Positions 16,474 to 24,277 of a stretch of DNA of 28,303 bases are shown in pieces. This DNA comes from Fusobacteriaceae bacterium UBA2433. Its GTDB lineage: Bacteria; Fusobacteriota; Fusobacteriia; Fusobacteriales; Fusobacteriaceae. The notes below the pieces were generated by a model that was given only the letters and a program-made list of their open reading frames with translations, did no database searches and was not told where the DNA came from. Every line of letters starts with the position of its first letter. Positions within the stretch are counted from its first letter, which is position 1. The position numbers were made by a program, and so were the translations under genes. The stretch spans positions 1 through 28,303 of the forward strand of contig DDQV01000105.1 in NCBI GenBank assembly GCA_002342785.1. Direction: 5' to 3'.

Positions 16474-16986
16474 ATGATTTATGAAATAAGAACATATGGA
16501 GATCCAGTACTTAGAAATAAAAATGAAGACGTGAAAAAAATTGATGATAATATTAGGGAAATATTAGATAATATGGTAGAAACTATGAGAGAAATAAGTG
16601 GAATAGGTTTAGCTGCTCCACAAGCAGGAATTAATTTAAGATTATTTGTAGTAGAAGCAGAAGAAGGAGTAGTTAAAAAGGTAATAAATCCTGAATTTAT
16701 TGAATATTCTAAAGAAATTATAGATTATGAGGAAGGGTGTTTAAGTGTTCCTGGAATACATAAAAAAGTAAAAAGACCTGAAAGTTTAAAGGTGAAATAC
16801 TTAAATGAAAAAGGGGAGAAAGTAGAAGAAGAATTAGACAATCTTTGGGCTCGTGCATTTCAACATGAAAACGACCATCTAGAGGGAATCTTATTTGTAG
16901 ATAAGATAGCACCTGTAGCTAAAAGATTGGTAAGTAAAAAATTATTAAATATGAAAAAAGAAACATTGAAAAAAATAGGAAAATAA
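16474..16986 (+). CDS. def: peptide deformylase
   Basis: It removes the N-formyl group from nascent proteins as they leave the ribosome. The 170-residue product has all three metal-site motifs: GIGLAAPQ (43-50), EGCLS (87-91, Cys 89) and HENDH (131-135). AGAGGTGA precedes the ATG. priA-def-fmt is a common order in bacteria, and fmt, which adds the formyl group, is 22 bases downstream. Confidence 0.98.
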   Translation: MIYEIRTYGDPVLRNKNEDVKKIDDNIREILDNMVETMREISGIGLAAPQAGINLRLFVVEAEEGVVKKVINPEFIEYSKEIIDYEEGCLSVPGIHKKVKRPESLKVKYLNEKGEKVEEELDNLWARAFQHENDHLEGILFVDKIAPVAKRLVSKKLLNMKKETLKKIGK

Positions 16987-17008
16987 AGAATCAAAGAAGG
17001 AGAAAAAA

Positions 17009-17962
17009 TTGAGAATATTATTTATGGGAACACCTGAATTTGCATTAGATTCAATAAAAAAACTAGACAAAAATCATGATGTGATTGGTATATTCACTAA
17101 GGTAGATAAACCTAATAGAAGAGGGAAAAAAATAAAATTTAATCCAATTAAACAATATGGTTTAGATAATGATATCCCTGTTTATCAACCTAATTCAGTA
17201 AAAACAGATGAAACAATTGAATTAGTAAAAAAATTAAATCCCGATATTATAGTAGTTGTAGCGTATGGTAAGATTTTACCTCAAGAAGTAATAGATATTC
17301 CCCAAAAAGGAATAATCAATGTACATTCATCTCTCTTGCCTAAATATAGGGGAGCAGCTCCAATTCATGCTGCAATAATAAATGGTGAGAAGGAAAGTGG
17401 CGTAACTATAATGGATATAGTTAAAGAATTAGATGCTGGAGATATAATATTACAAACTAAAACTCCCATAAATGAAATGGATACATTGGAAGATCTACAT
17501 GATAGATTGGCATTAATAGGAAGTGAAACATTATTAAGAGCCATAAATATGATAGAAGATGGAACTGTCACTAGAACTTCTCAAGATGAAACAAAGGTTA
17601 CCTTTGTTAAGCCTATAAAAAAAGAGGAGTGCGAGATACACTGGGATCACTCTATGGAAAAAATATATAATTTTATTAGAGGATTAAATCCATTTCCTTC
17701 TGCATATTCTTTTTGTAATAAAAAAATGTATAAAATTTATTTTGTAGAAAAATATGATAGAATTTATGATGGTGAATTTGGTGAGGTAGTAGATTTAATT
17801 AAAGGAAAGGGACCAATTGTAAAAGTATTAGATGGAAGTTTAATAATAAAAAGTATCAAACCTGAAAATAAAAAAATAATGACTGGATCAGATTTGGTAA
17901 ATGGAAACTATATTGAATTAGGAGAAAAATTTAGTATAGGAAGTAAAGTAATTCAATTATAG
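17009..17962 (+). CDS. fmt: methionyl-tRNA formyltransferase
   Basis: It transfers the formyl group of 10-formyltetrahydrofolate to the amino group of initiator Met-tRNA. The 317-residue product shows MGTPEFA at the start, the catalytic Asn 104 and His 106 in NVHSSLLPKYRGAAPI, and Asp 142 in LDAGD. A C-terminal tRNA-binding domain follows from about 205. It starts with TTG, backed by AAGGAG at 16997-17002. It shares a probable operon with def (its functional counterpart) and folD (its cofactor supply). The rex Shine-Dalgarno overlaps its stop codon. Confidence 0.97.
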   Translation: MRILFMGTPEFALDSIKKLDKNHDVIGIFTKVDKPNRRGKKIKFNPIKQYGLDNDIPVYQPNSVKTDETIELVKKLNPDIIVVVAYGKILPQEVIDIPQKGIINVHSSLLPKYRGAAPIHAAIINGEKESGVTIMDIVKELDAGDIILQTKTPINEMDTLEDLHDRLALIGSETLLRAINMIEDGTVTRTSQDETKVTFVKPIKKEECEIHWDHSMEKIYNFIRGLNPFPSAYSFCNKKMYKIYFVEKYDRIYDGEFGEVVDLIKGKGPIVKVLDGSLIIKSIKPENKKIMTGSDLVNGNYIELGEKFSIGSKVIQL

Positions 17963-17972
17963 GAGGAAAGAA

Positions 17973-18620
17973 GTGATTATAAAAGAAAAAAGAAGTGGAA
18001 TATCTTCAAGGGTAATAGAAAGACTAACTAAATATCTTAGATGTTTAGAAAACTTATCACCTGAAGATTTTATATCTTCAGAAGAATTAGCTGTTAAAAT
18101 GGGATTTACAGCAGCTCAGATTAGAAAAGACCTATCTAATTTTGGTGAATTTGGTATAAGGGGAAAAGGATATCAAATTAGAACCCTTTATAGCGATATT
18201 GAAAGGATATTAGGTGTGCATAAAACGAATAACATAATAGTTGTAGGAGTAGGAAGACTTGGAGGAGCCTTAGTATCAGAACCTGAGTTTACCAAGGAAA
18301 GTTTCAATATCATAGGAGTTTTTGATAATTCAGAAGCTAAGATTGGAACTGAGATGAAAGGAATTAAAATTAGAGACGTAAAAGAGATTCCATATTTTTT
18401 ACAATCAAAAGATAAGGTAGATGTAGCAATCTTAACAGTTCCTAAAAACGTAGCTCAACAGATGGCAACAATATTAATAGAAGCAGGAGTTAAATCAATT
18501 TTAAATTTTGTACCGATCAATTTAGTTGTACCAGATAATATAGCAGTTCAAAATATAGACCTATATGCTAAATTACAAGAATTAAATTATTGGAAGGAGC
18601 AATTGATGAAAAATGACTAA
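17973..18620 (+). CDS. rex: redox-sensing transcriptional repressor Rex
   Basis: Rex binds operators of fermentation and respiration genes and lets go when the NADH/NAD+ ratio rises. The 215-residue product has a winged helix at the N-terminus (about 10-75; the recognition part TAAQIRKDLSNFGEFG) and a Rossmann domain with GVGRLGGAL (92-100), plus the domain-swapped C-terminal helix. GTG start with AGGAGG at 17961-17966. It overlaps folD by 8 bases, so the two are coupled. I found no convincing Rex operator near it. Confidence 0.96.
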   Translation: MIIKEKRSGISSRVIERLTKYLRCLENLSPEDFISSEELAVKMGFTAAQIRKDLSNFGEFGIRGKGYQIRTLYSDIERILGVHKTNNIIVVGVGRLGGALVSEPEFTKESFNIIGVFDNSEAKIGTEMKGIKIRDVKEIPYFLQSKDKVDVAILTVPKNVAQQMATILIEAGVKSILNFVPINLVVPDNIAVQNIDLYAKLQELNYWKEQLMKND

Positions 18621-19461
18621 AATAATAGATGGTAAAAAAATATCAATAGAGATTAAAGAAGAAATAAGATTAGAGGTAGAAAAAATTATCAAAAATGGAA
18701 AGAGAGCACCAGGACTTGCAGTAATAATTGTTGGAGAAAATCCTGCTTCTAAGGTATATGTTAACTCAAAAGTAAAAACTTGTAATGCTTTAGGAATATA
18801 TTCTGAAAAATATATTTTAGATTCTGAGATTTCAGAAATAGATCTTTTAGAATTAGTAGAAAAATTAAATAATAAAGATGAGATCGATGGGATATTAGTA
18901 CAGTTGCCATTGCCAAAACATATAGATGAAGATAAAGTTATAGAAGCAATAAAACCAAACAAGGATGTAGATGGATTTCATCCAATCAATTTAGGTAAAT
19001 TAGTTATAGGAAAAGATGGATTTAAATCTTGTACTCCATATGGTATTATGGAATTATTAAAAAGATATGAAATAGATCTTAATGGTAAAGATGTAGTGAT
19101 CGTAGGTAGAAGTAATATAGTTGGAAAACCATTATCAATTATGTTGACTAATGAAAATGCAACTGTTACTCTATGTCATAGTAGAACAAAAAAATTATCT
19201 GAAAAAACTTTAAATGCCGATATAGTAATAGTTGCTATAGGGAAAGAAAAATTTTTAACTAAAGATATGGTTAAAGATGGAAGTATAGTAATCGATGTAG
19301 GTATTAATAGGAATAAGCTAGGGAAGTTATGTGGAGATGTAGATTATGAAAACGTTTCTAAAAAAACATCGTTTATAACACCTGTTCCAGGTGGAGTAGG
19401 ACCTATGACTATAGGAATGCTTATGAAAAATACGGTGAAATCAAGGATGGAAAAAATATAA
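18613..19461 (+). CDS. folD: bifunctional methylene-THF dehydrogenase / methenyl-THF cyclohydrolase
   Basis: FolD converts 5,10-methylene-THF to 10-formyl-THF with NADP+ (or NAD+), supplying purine synthesis and Fmt. The 282-residue product is the standard length. It has Tyr 49 and Lys 53 (KVYVNSK), Gln 97 in GILVQLPLP, Asp 120 in KDVDGFHP, and the nucleotide-binding VGRSNIVGKPL stretch, followed by the PVPGGVGPMT signature near the end. Its ATG lies within the last codons of rex; GGAAGGAG at 18592-18599 is rather far (13 bases), so translation may depend on ribosomes finishing rex. Confidence 0.97.
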   Translation: MTKIIDGKKISIEIKEEIRLEVEKIIKNGKRAPGLAVIIVGENPASKVYVNSKVKTCNALGIYSEKYILDSEISEIDLLELVEKLNNKDEIDGILVQLPLPKHIDEDKVIEAIKPNKDVDGFHPINLGKLVIGKDGFKSCTPYGIMELLKRYEIDLNGKDVVIVGRSNIVGKPLSIMLTNENATVTLCHSRTKKLSEKTLNADIVIVAIGKEKFLTKDMVKDGSIVIDVGINRNKLGKLCGDVDYENVSKKTSFITPVPGGVGPMTIGMLMKNTVKSRMEKI

Positions 19462-19478
19462 ATTAATGGGGTGGGGAC

Positions 19479-19925
19479 ATGGTAACAGAATCAAGAGAAT
19501 TTTTTATAGTTGATAAAAGAATTTTACCTAATTCAATTCAAAATGTAATTAAAGTAAATGAAATAGTTCAAAAAGAAGGGATATCAAAGTATGAAGCAAT
19601 TAAAAGAATTGGAATAAGTAGAAGTACGTATTACAAATATAAGGATTTTATTAAGCCATTTTTTGAAAGTGGAAAAGATACTGTATTTAATATAAATATG
19701 GCACTTCATGATGAACCTGGGATGTTATCAAAAATATTTAATATAATAGCAGATTCAGGAGTAAATATACTTACGATAACTCAAAATATACCTATTGATG
19801 GTATTGCGAGAGTTACTTTAGCACTTAGAACTAGTGCTGATTCGTTGAGGAATATAGAAACAATGCTAGAAAAAATAACTGAACAACCAGGTGTGAGTGA
19901 AATTAGAATAATTGGAAACAATTAA
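19479..19925 (+). CDS. ACT domain-containing protein of the UPF0735/PheB type
   Basis: The 148-residue product has a family-typical start (FFIVDKRILPNS), a helix-turn-helix-like stretch (about 34-60, GISRSTYYKYKDFI) and an ACT domain (72-148) with DEPGMLSKIFNIIADSGVN. ACT domains bind small ligands, usually amino acids. The Bacillus relative is called PheB, once thought to be a chorismate mutase, but no catalytic chorismate mutase domain is visible here, so I give no symbol. The combination of HTH-like and ACT parts suggests a regulator that senses an amino acid (inference). An unusually G-rich ribosome site, GGGGTGGGG, precedes the ATG. Confidence 0.85.
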   Translation: MVTESREFFIVDKRILPNSIQNVIKVNEIVQKEGISKYEAIKRIGISRSTYYKYKDFIKPFFESGKDTVFNINMALHDEPGMLSKIFNIIADSGVNILTITQNIPIDGIARVTLALRTSADSLRNIETMLEKITEQPGVSEIRIIGNN

Positions 19926-19983
19926 ATAGAATTCCATAAGTAGGTTTAAAAAATGAACAAAATATAGATGCAGTTACTTGTAT

Positions 19984-19992
19984 TTATCCACA
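19984..19992 (+). promoter_or_regulatory. perfect match to a DnaA box in the accB leader
   Basis: TTATCCACA, the R1-type consensus, lies 15 bases before the accB start. A single 9-mer can occur by chance in a window of this size and composition, and no cluster of boxes surrounds it, so this is not an origin. Confidence 0.3.
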
Positions 19993-20007
19993 ATGGTAGG
20001 AGGAAGT

Positions 20008-20463
20008 ATGAAGATAGATATAAAAACTATAAAGGAATTATCTGAAAACATAGAAAAATATGGATTAGAAGAGATAACTTTAGAGAGTGAAGGAACTAAA
20101 ATCTCTTTAAAAAAAGAAGTTGAAAAAACAATTCCAACAGAAATAATGGTAGAGCCAAGAGTCGCGACTAAAACTTCTAAAAAAACAACTAAAACTAAAG
20201 CGGTTGAGACAAAAGAAAAAAACTATAATTCAATAAAATCACCTATGGTAGGAACGTATTATGGTGCAGCATCTCCTGATAAAGATGCATTTGTAAAAGA
20301 GGGGCAAATTGTAGAAGTTGGAGATATTTTATGTATTGTAGAAGCTATGAAACTTATGAATGAAGTGAAAGCAGATAGTAGATATAGGATAGTTAAGTCA
20401 TTATTAACTGACGGTAGATCTGTAACTAAGGGATGCGATTTATTTTTAGTAGAAGAAGTATAA
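20008..20463 (+). CDS. accB: biotin carboxyl carrier protein of acetyl-CoA carboxylase
   Basis: AccB carries the biotin on which CO2 is loaded for malonyl-CoA and fatty acid synthesis. The 151-residue product has the AccB N-terminal helix pair (1-36, IKELSENIEKYGLEEITLES), a Thr/Lys-rich linker (about 40-72) and a biotinyl domain (76-151) with the target Lys 115 in EAMKLMNEV. I start at ATG 20008: TAGGAGG at 19997-20003 precedes it and the family sequence begins there, while the in-frame TTG at 19978 has no ribosome site. accC, accA and accD are not next to it. The AccB-like N-terminus argues against a decarboxylase carrier domain. Confidence 0.92.
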   Translation: MKIDIKTIKELSENIEKYGLEEITLESEGTKISLKKEVEKTIPTEIMVEPRVATKTSKKTTKTKAVETKEKNYNSIKSPMVGTYYGAASPDKDAFVKEGQIVEVGDILCIVEAMKLMNEVKADSRYRIVKSLLTDGRSVTKGCDLFLVEEV

Positions 20464-20483
20464 AATTAAATAGCAAAGTATAT

Positions 20484-20513
20484 AGATGAAAGACCAGGGT
20501 CTTTCATCTTTTT
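20484..20513 (+). terminator. rho-independent terminator after accB
   Basis: An 11-bp perfect stem AGATGAAAGAC / GTCTTTCATCT with loop CAGG (20495-20498), running into T5 at 20509-20513. Confidence 0.93.
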
Positions 20514-20551
20514 ATATTATAAATAAGAGTAAAAAAATAAATAAAAATCTA

Positions 20552-20575
20552 TAGAATCTTAGGACAGGGATTCTA
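20552..20575 (+). promoter_or_regulatory. 7-bp inverted repeat overlapping the -35 region of rimO
   Basis: TAGAATC (20552-20558) and GATTCTA (20569-20575) form a perfect inverted repeat with a 10-base spacer. It ends at the -35 region of the rimO promoter, a position suited to a repressor or activator site. The binding protein is unknown. Confidence 0.4.
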
Positions 20576-20602
20576 GCAATTCTTAATTAAATATGATATA
20601 AT
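20574..20602 (+). promoter_or_regulatory. extended -10 promoter for rimO-pgsA-yggT
   Basis: A perfect extended -10, TGaTATAAT (20594-20602), with a poor -35 (TAGCAA, 20574-20579) at 17 bases. It lies after the accB terminator and 71 bases before rimO, giving a leader of about 65 bases. Confidence 0.65.
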
Positions 20603-20630
20603 TCAAAGATAGAATAGTTAAAAAATAAGA

Positions 20631-20650
20631 TGTAAAAATATTTTTTTACA
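20631..20650 (+). promoter_or_regulatory. perfect 8-bp hairpin in the rimO leader
   Basis: TGTAAAAA (20631-20638) and TTTTTACA (20643-20650) pair around loop TATT. It lies 12 bases before the Shine-Dalgarno AGGAG (20663-20667). It could be an operator palindrome or leader stem; being all A/T apart from one pair, it could also be chance. Confidence 0.35.
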
Positions 20651-20673
20651 AAAAAATAAGATAGGAGTAAAAA

Positions 20674-22014
20674 ATGAAATTAGCCGTTATAACTTTAGGT
20701 TGTAGTAAAAATTTAGTTGACACAGAACATTATTTAGGAATATTAGTAAATAAAAAAGGATTTGAGGTAACTACCAATGTAGAAGAAGCAGATCTATGTA
20801 TCGTAAATACTTGTGGATTTATTGGTGATGCAAAAGAAGAATCTATTCAAAGTATATTAGCAGTAGCAGAACATAAAAAAAATGGTAATTTAAAAAAATT
20901 AATCGTAGCTGGATGTTTAGCAGAGAGATACGCTGATGAATTGTTAGCAGAAATGCCAGAGATAGATGCTATCATAGGAACTGGAGATATAGATAAGATA
21001 GAGGAAGTAGTTAATGAAATATTAGGAGATGAAAGAGTTATTAAAAGTAAATCTTTAAATTTTTTAGCTAACTCTGAAACAGAAAGAATAATAACAACTT
21101 TTTCGCACACAGCTTACTTAAAGATAGCAGAAGGATGTAACAGAAGATGTACTTATTGTATCATCCCTAGTCTACGTGGTAACCTTCGTAGTAGAACTAT
21201 TGAAGATATCATAGTAGAAGCTAAGAAATTAGTTGCAGGTGGTGTAAGAGAGATAAATTTATTAGCACAAGAAACTACAGAGTATGGTTTAGATCTATAT
21301 AATAAAAAAGCTTTACCTGACCTAATGAGAGAATTAGTTAAGATAGAAGATTTAAAATGGATTAGAACATATTATATGTTCCCTAATTCAGTAACTGATG
21401 AACTTATAGAGGTTATGAAAACAGAAGAAAAGATATGTAATTATTTTGATATCCCTATTCAGCATGTATCTGATTCTATGTTACAAGGAATGAAGAGAGC
21501 TATATCAGGAAATGATTCTAAAGAATTATTGCGTAGAATAAGAAGAGAAATTCCTGATGCTGTATTTAGAACTTCTATTATAGTAGGATTTCCTGGGGAA
21601 ACAGAAGAAGATTTTCTTGAACTAAAAGAATTTATAGAAGAATTTAAATTTGATTATATTGGGGTATTTAAATATTCAAGAGAGGAAGATACAGTTGCTT
21701 TTGATATGGAAAATCAAGTAGATGAAGATGTGAAACATAAAAGATGGATAGAACTTTCCAATCTTCAAGCTGAAATTGCAGAAACAAAAAATAGATCATT
21801 TTTAGGTAAAGAAGTAGAAGTAATGATAGATGGTATATCAGACGAATCCGAATATATGTTAGAAGGAAGAACGAGAGGACAAGCTCTAGAAATAGATGGA
21901 AAGGTTTTGACTAATGATGGAACAGCTAAACCAGGAGAAATAGTAAAAGTAAAAATAGAACAAAATTTTAATTATGATTTGCTAGGACCCATAGTAGCAA
22001 ACGAAATTAACTAA
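20674..22014 (+). CDS. rimO: ribosomal protein S12 methylthiotransferase RimO
   Basis: A radical-SAM enzyme that adds a methylthio group to the conserved Asp of ribosomal protein S12. The 446-residue product has the N-terminal cluster cysteines 10, 47 and 81, the radical-SAM CxxxCxxC (Cys 155, 159, 162, in AEGCNRRCTYCIIP) and a C-terminal TRAM domain (about 375-446). The LGCSKNLVDTE start and the PSLRGNLRSR segment place it with RimO and not with the tRNA enzymes MiaB or MtaB. First gene after a clear promoter; pgsA follows after 18 bases, as in several bacteria. Confidence 0.96.
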   Translation: MKLAVITLGCSKNLVDTEHYLGILVNKKGFEVTTNVEEADLCIVNTCGFIGDAKEESIQSILAVAEHKKNGNLKKLIVAGCLAERYADELLAEMPEIDAIIGTGDIDKIEEVVNEILGDERVIKSKSLNFLANSETERIITTFSHTAYLKIAEGCNRRCTYCIIPSLRGNLRSRTIEDIIVEAKKLVAGGVREINLLAQETTEYGLDLYNKKALPDLMRELVKIEDLKWIRTYYMFPNSVTDELIEVMKTEEKICNYFDIPIQHVSDSMLQGMKRAISGNDSKELLRRIRREIPDAVFRTSIIVGFPGETEEDFLELKEFIEEFKFDYIGVFKYSREEDTVAFDMENQVDEDVKHKRWIELSNLQAEIAETKNRSFLGKEVEVMIDGISDESEYMLEGRTRGQALEIDGKVLTNDGTAKPGEIVKVKIEQNFNYDLLGPIVANEIN

Positions 22015-22032
22015 TCTTTCGGAGGGATAAAG

Positions 22033-22581
22033 ATGAGTATAAATATGAATGTACCTAATAAATTAACTATGGGAAGAATAATTCTAGCAATTCCATTTAT
22101 TTATTTTTTAGGGATGTCTAATGGAAGTAATGGTTTTACTTATAGAATGATAGCTTTGGTATTATTTGCACTGGCGTCTATTACGGATTTTTTAGATGGA
22201 TATATAGCTAGAAAAAATAATATGATAACAGATTTTGGAAAGTTAATGGATCCATTAGCAGATAAAATATTAGTTATTTCAGCGTTAGTGGTATTTGTAG
22301 AAATAGATTTTTTACCCTCATGGATATCTATAGTTGTTTTGGCTCGAGAATTTTTAATTAGTGGTATCAGATCATTAGCTGCTGCTAATGGAGAAGTTAT
22401 TGCTGCTGGAAATTTAGGAAAATATAAGACAACTGCTCAAATGATCGGAATAATAATAATAATGTTGATAGGGGGGACACCTTATAATACTTGGATTATG
22501 TTACCTTCTGTAATATTGACTGTATGGTCAGGATGGGATTATTCAGTAAAAGCAAAACATTATTTTATAAATATGAAATAA
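22033..22581 (+). CDS. pgsA: CDP-diacylglycerol-glycerol-3-phosphate 3-phosphatidyltransferase
   Basis: It makes phosphatidylglycerol phosphate from CDP-diacylglycerol and glycerol-3-phosphate, the first committed step to PG and cardiolipin. The 182-residue membrane protein has the complete CDP-alcohol transferase motif: Asp 52, Asp 55-Gly 56, Ala 59-Arg 60, Gly 69, Asp 73 and Asp 77. Several membrane helices are visible. GGAGGG at 22021-22026 supports the start. Its substrate G3P is the product of the gpsA gene later in the window. Confidence 0.95.
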   Translation: MSINMNVPNKLTMGRIILAIPFIYFLGMSNGSNGFTYRMIALVLFALASITDFLDGYIARKNNMITDFGKLMDPLADKILVISALVVFVEIDFLPSWISIVVLAREFLISGIRSLAAANGEVIAAGNLGKYKTTAQMIGIIIIMLIGGTPYNTWIMLPSVILTVWSGWDYSVKAKHYFINMK

Positions 22582-22593
22582 GTGGAGGAATAG

Positions 22594-22860
22594 ATGTTTT
22601 TGATATATAGAATAGTAAATTATGCAGTAGAAATATTAAAAGTTTTAATATTATTAAGAATAATATTATCGTGGGTTGCCCCTCATAGTAGGAATGAATT
22701 TGTTGAATTAATTCATGCAGTTACAGAGCCAATCTTAAGACCGTTTAAAATATTGATTCCTTTAGGTGGAGTTAGATTAGATCTATCACCAATTTTGGCA
22801 TATTATGCTTTAAATATTATAAGAAGTTTAATTTTTAGAGTATTGAGTATGATCTCTTAA
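22594..22860 (+). CDS. YggT family membrane protein
   Basis: An 88-residue protein with two hydrophobic helices (about 8-28 and 66-87) and the family's ILRIILSWV and TEPILRPFK-L-P segments between them. YggT proteins are linked to osmotic shock tolerance and, in Gram-positive relatives (YlmG/SepG), to division and cofactor assembly; the exact job is unclear. GGAGG (22584-22588) supports the start, and it is the last gene of the rimO operon, ahead of a GC-rich hairpin. Confidence 0.9.
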   Translation: MFLIYRIVNYAVEILKVLILLRIILSWVAPHSRNEFVELIHAVTEPILRPFKILIPLGGVRLDLSPILAYYALNIIRSLIFRVLSMIS

Positions 22861-22903
22861 ATTATTATTATAAACTAGATTGATCATATAAAGTAAAAAA
22901 ATA

Positions 22904-22943
22904 AAGGAGTCTGACCGCTAAAGGCGTGCAGACTCCTTATCTT
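22904..22943 (+). terminator. GC-rich hairpin between yggT and rsmH, probable terminator
   Basis: A perfect 10-bp stem AAGGAGTCTG (22904-22913) / CAGACTCCTT (22929-22938), with a 15-base interior that can form a further CGC/GCG helix. The + strand tail TTATCTTT is an imperfect T-run; the complement has a stronger one (reverse complement of the A-rich 22894-22905), so it may end transcription in both directions. Confidence 0.65.
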
Positions 22944-23004
22944 TAAGATTAAGATATATAGGAATATTAAAAAAAAGTAAACTAGAAGTTAACCAGGAGG
23001 AAAA

Positions 23005-23946
23005 ATGCATAAAGAGATTGAGTGTGAGTATCATATACCAGTATTATATGAAGAAACTTTAGATAATTTAGTTACTAATCTAGATGGTGTATATGTTGAT
23101 GGAACTTTAGGTGGAGGAGGTCATTCAGAAGGAATAGTAAAAAGACTTTCAGAGAAAGGAGTTTTGATCTCTATAGATCAAGATCAAAATGCCATTGATT
23201 TCGCAGGGAAAAGATTGGAAAAATATGGGGAAAAAGTAAAAATTTTTAAATCTAATTTTCAAGAAATAGATAGTGTAGTATATATGGCAGGTTATGATAA
23301 AGTAGATGGAATAATGATGGATATAGGAGTTTCTTCTAAACAGTTAGATGATCCTGAAAGAGGATTTTCATATAAATATAATACTCGTTTAGATATGAGA
23401 ATGGATAAAAATATGCCTATTTCAGCTTATGAAATTATAAATAATTATGAAGAGGAAGAAATTTCAAGAATTATATATGAGTATGGGGAAGAGAGATATG
23501 CTAGAAAAATAGCTAAATATATAGTTTTCAATAGAGAGGAAAAAGCTATAGAAACTACTGGTGATCTAGTGGCAGTGATAAAAAAAGCTATTAAAGGACA
23601 CCCTAAGAAACATCCTGCAAAAAAAACTTTTCAGGCTATAAGAATAGAAGTTAATAAGGAACTAGATGTATTAAAAAATGTAATAGATAAGGCAGTAAAT
23701 CTTTTGAAACCAGGAGGAAGATTAGCTATAATTACCTTTCATTCATTAGAAGACAGAATAGTAAAACAAAAATTTAAAGAGTTATCTACAGATTGTATTT
23801 GTCCATCTCATCTATTAGTTTGTCAGTGTAATCACAAAGCTACGGTAAAGCGTATAACAAGAAAACCTATTATTCCTAATACAGATGAGTTAGAATTTAA
23901 CAACAGATCTCATTCATCAAAATTAAGAGTAGTAGAAAAATTATGA
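23005..23946 (+). CDS. rsmH: 16S rRNA (cytosine-1402 N4) methyltransferase
   Basis: It methylates N4 of C1402 in the decoding centre of 16S rRNA. The 313-residue product has HIPVLYEE (10-17), the SAM-binding VDGTLGGGGHS (31-41), MDIGVSSKQLD, DPERGFS, the KKTFQAIRIEVNKEL segment, TFHSLEDRIVK and the tail ending in SSKLRVVEK. AGGAGG at 22995-23000 gives a strong start. It overlaps the FtsL-like gene by 4 bases. mraZ, its frequent upstream neighbour, is absent. Confidence 0.97.
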   Translation: MHKEIECEYHIPVLYEETLDNLVTNLDGVYVDGTLGGGGHSEGIVKRLSEKGVLISIDQDQNAIDFAGKRLEKYGEKVKIFKSNFQEIDSVVYMAGYDKVDGIMMDIGVSSKQLDDPERGFSYKYNTRLDMRMDKNMPISAYEIINNYEEEEISRIIYEYGEERYARKIAKYIVFNREEKAIETTGDLVAVIKKAIKGHPKKHPAKKTFQAIRIEVNKELDVLKNVIDKAVNLLKPGGRLAIITFHSLEDRIVKQKFKELSTDCICPSHLLVCQCNHKATVKRITRKPIIPNTDELEFNNRSHSSKLRVVEKL

Positions 23947-24230
23947 GGAAAAAAAATAAAATATTAATAATTTTATTTTCAATAATTGTTTTTATTTTTA
24001 TGGAAGGTTTACGCCTACATTATACTATAGAAGCAGTTAGAGTAAGTAAAAAAATTATGGTTCAAAATACTCATAATTTAAACCTTCAAAAAGATATATC
24101 TCGTAAGAAAATAAAATTAATAAAAAAAATGGACTTAAATACAATAAAAAAATATGCTAAGGAAGAGATGGGAATGGAAGTTTCAGAATCTATTAATCAT
24201 GTTAAAATTAAAAAAGATGTTTCAAAATGA
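23943..24230 (+). CDS. FtsL-like division protein
   Basis: A 95-residue protein with a basic start, one membrane helix (about 6-24) and a mostly helical outer part that ends with LNTIKKYAKEEMGMEVSES, the style of the FtsL/DivIC C-terminal region, where family members read like 'REELGM'. FtsL partners DivIC/FtsB and activates the FtsW-FtsI synthase at the septum. Position directly after rsmH is that of ftsL in the dcw cluster. The ATG overlaps the rsmH TGA (ATGA), so translation is coupled. The family diverges fast, so I base the call mostly on topology and position and give no symbol. Confidence 0.75.
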   Translation: MRKKNKILIILFSIIVFIFMEGLRLHYTIEAVRVSKKIMVQNTHNLNLQKDISRKKIKLIKKMDLNTIKKYAKEEMGMEVSESINHVKIKKDVSK

Positions 24231-24248
24231 AATTAAAAGCTTTGAAAC
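24219..24248 (+). other. weak inverted repeat at the end of the FtsL-like gene
   Basis: GTTTCAAA (24219-24226) pairs with TTTGAAAC (24241-24248) over a 14-base loop spanning the stop codon. No T-run follows directly, so it is at best a weak terminator or an mRNA end structure. Confidence 0.3.
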
Positions 24249-24277
24249 TTGACTTTGATTGATTTAGGTTGTATCAT
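24249..24277 (+). promoter_or_regulatory. promoter for the methylase-plsY-gpsA-sigma operon
   Basis: TTGACT (24249-24254) and TATCAT (24272-24277) with a 17-base spacer; each matches five of six consensus bases. It lies 48 bases before the next start codon. Confidence 0.7.

Noticed and set aside
19978..19980. TTG as start of accB
   Set aside because: No ribosome site; TAGGAGG precedes ATG 20008.
20464..20673. Riboswitch or small gene in the longest intergenic stretch (210 bases)
   Set aside because: It holds a terminator, an inverted repeat, a promoter and a short hairpin; no conserved riboswitch core or credible coding start was seen.
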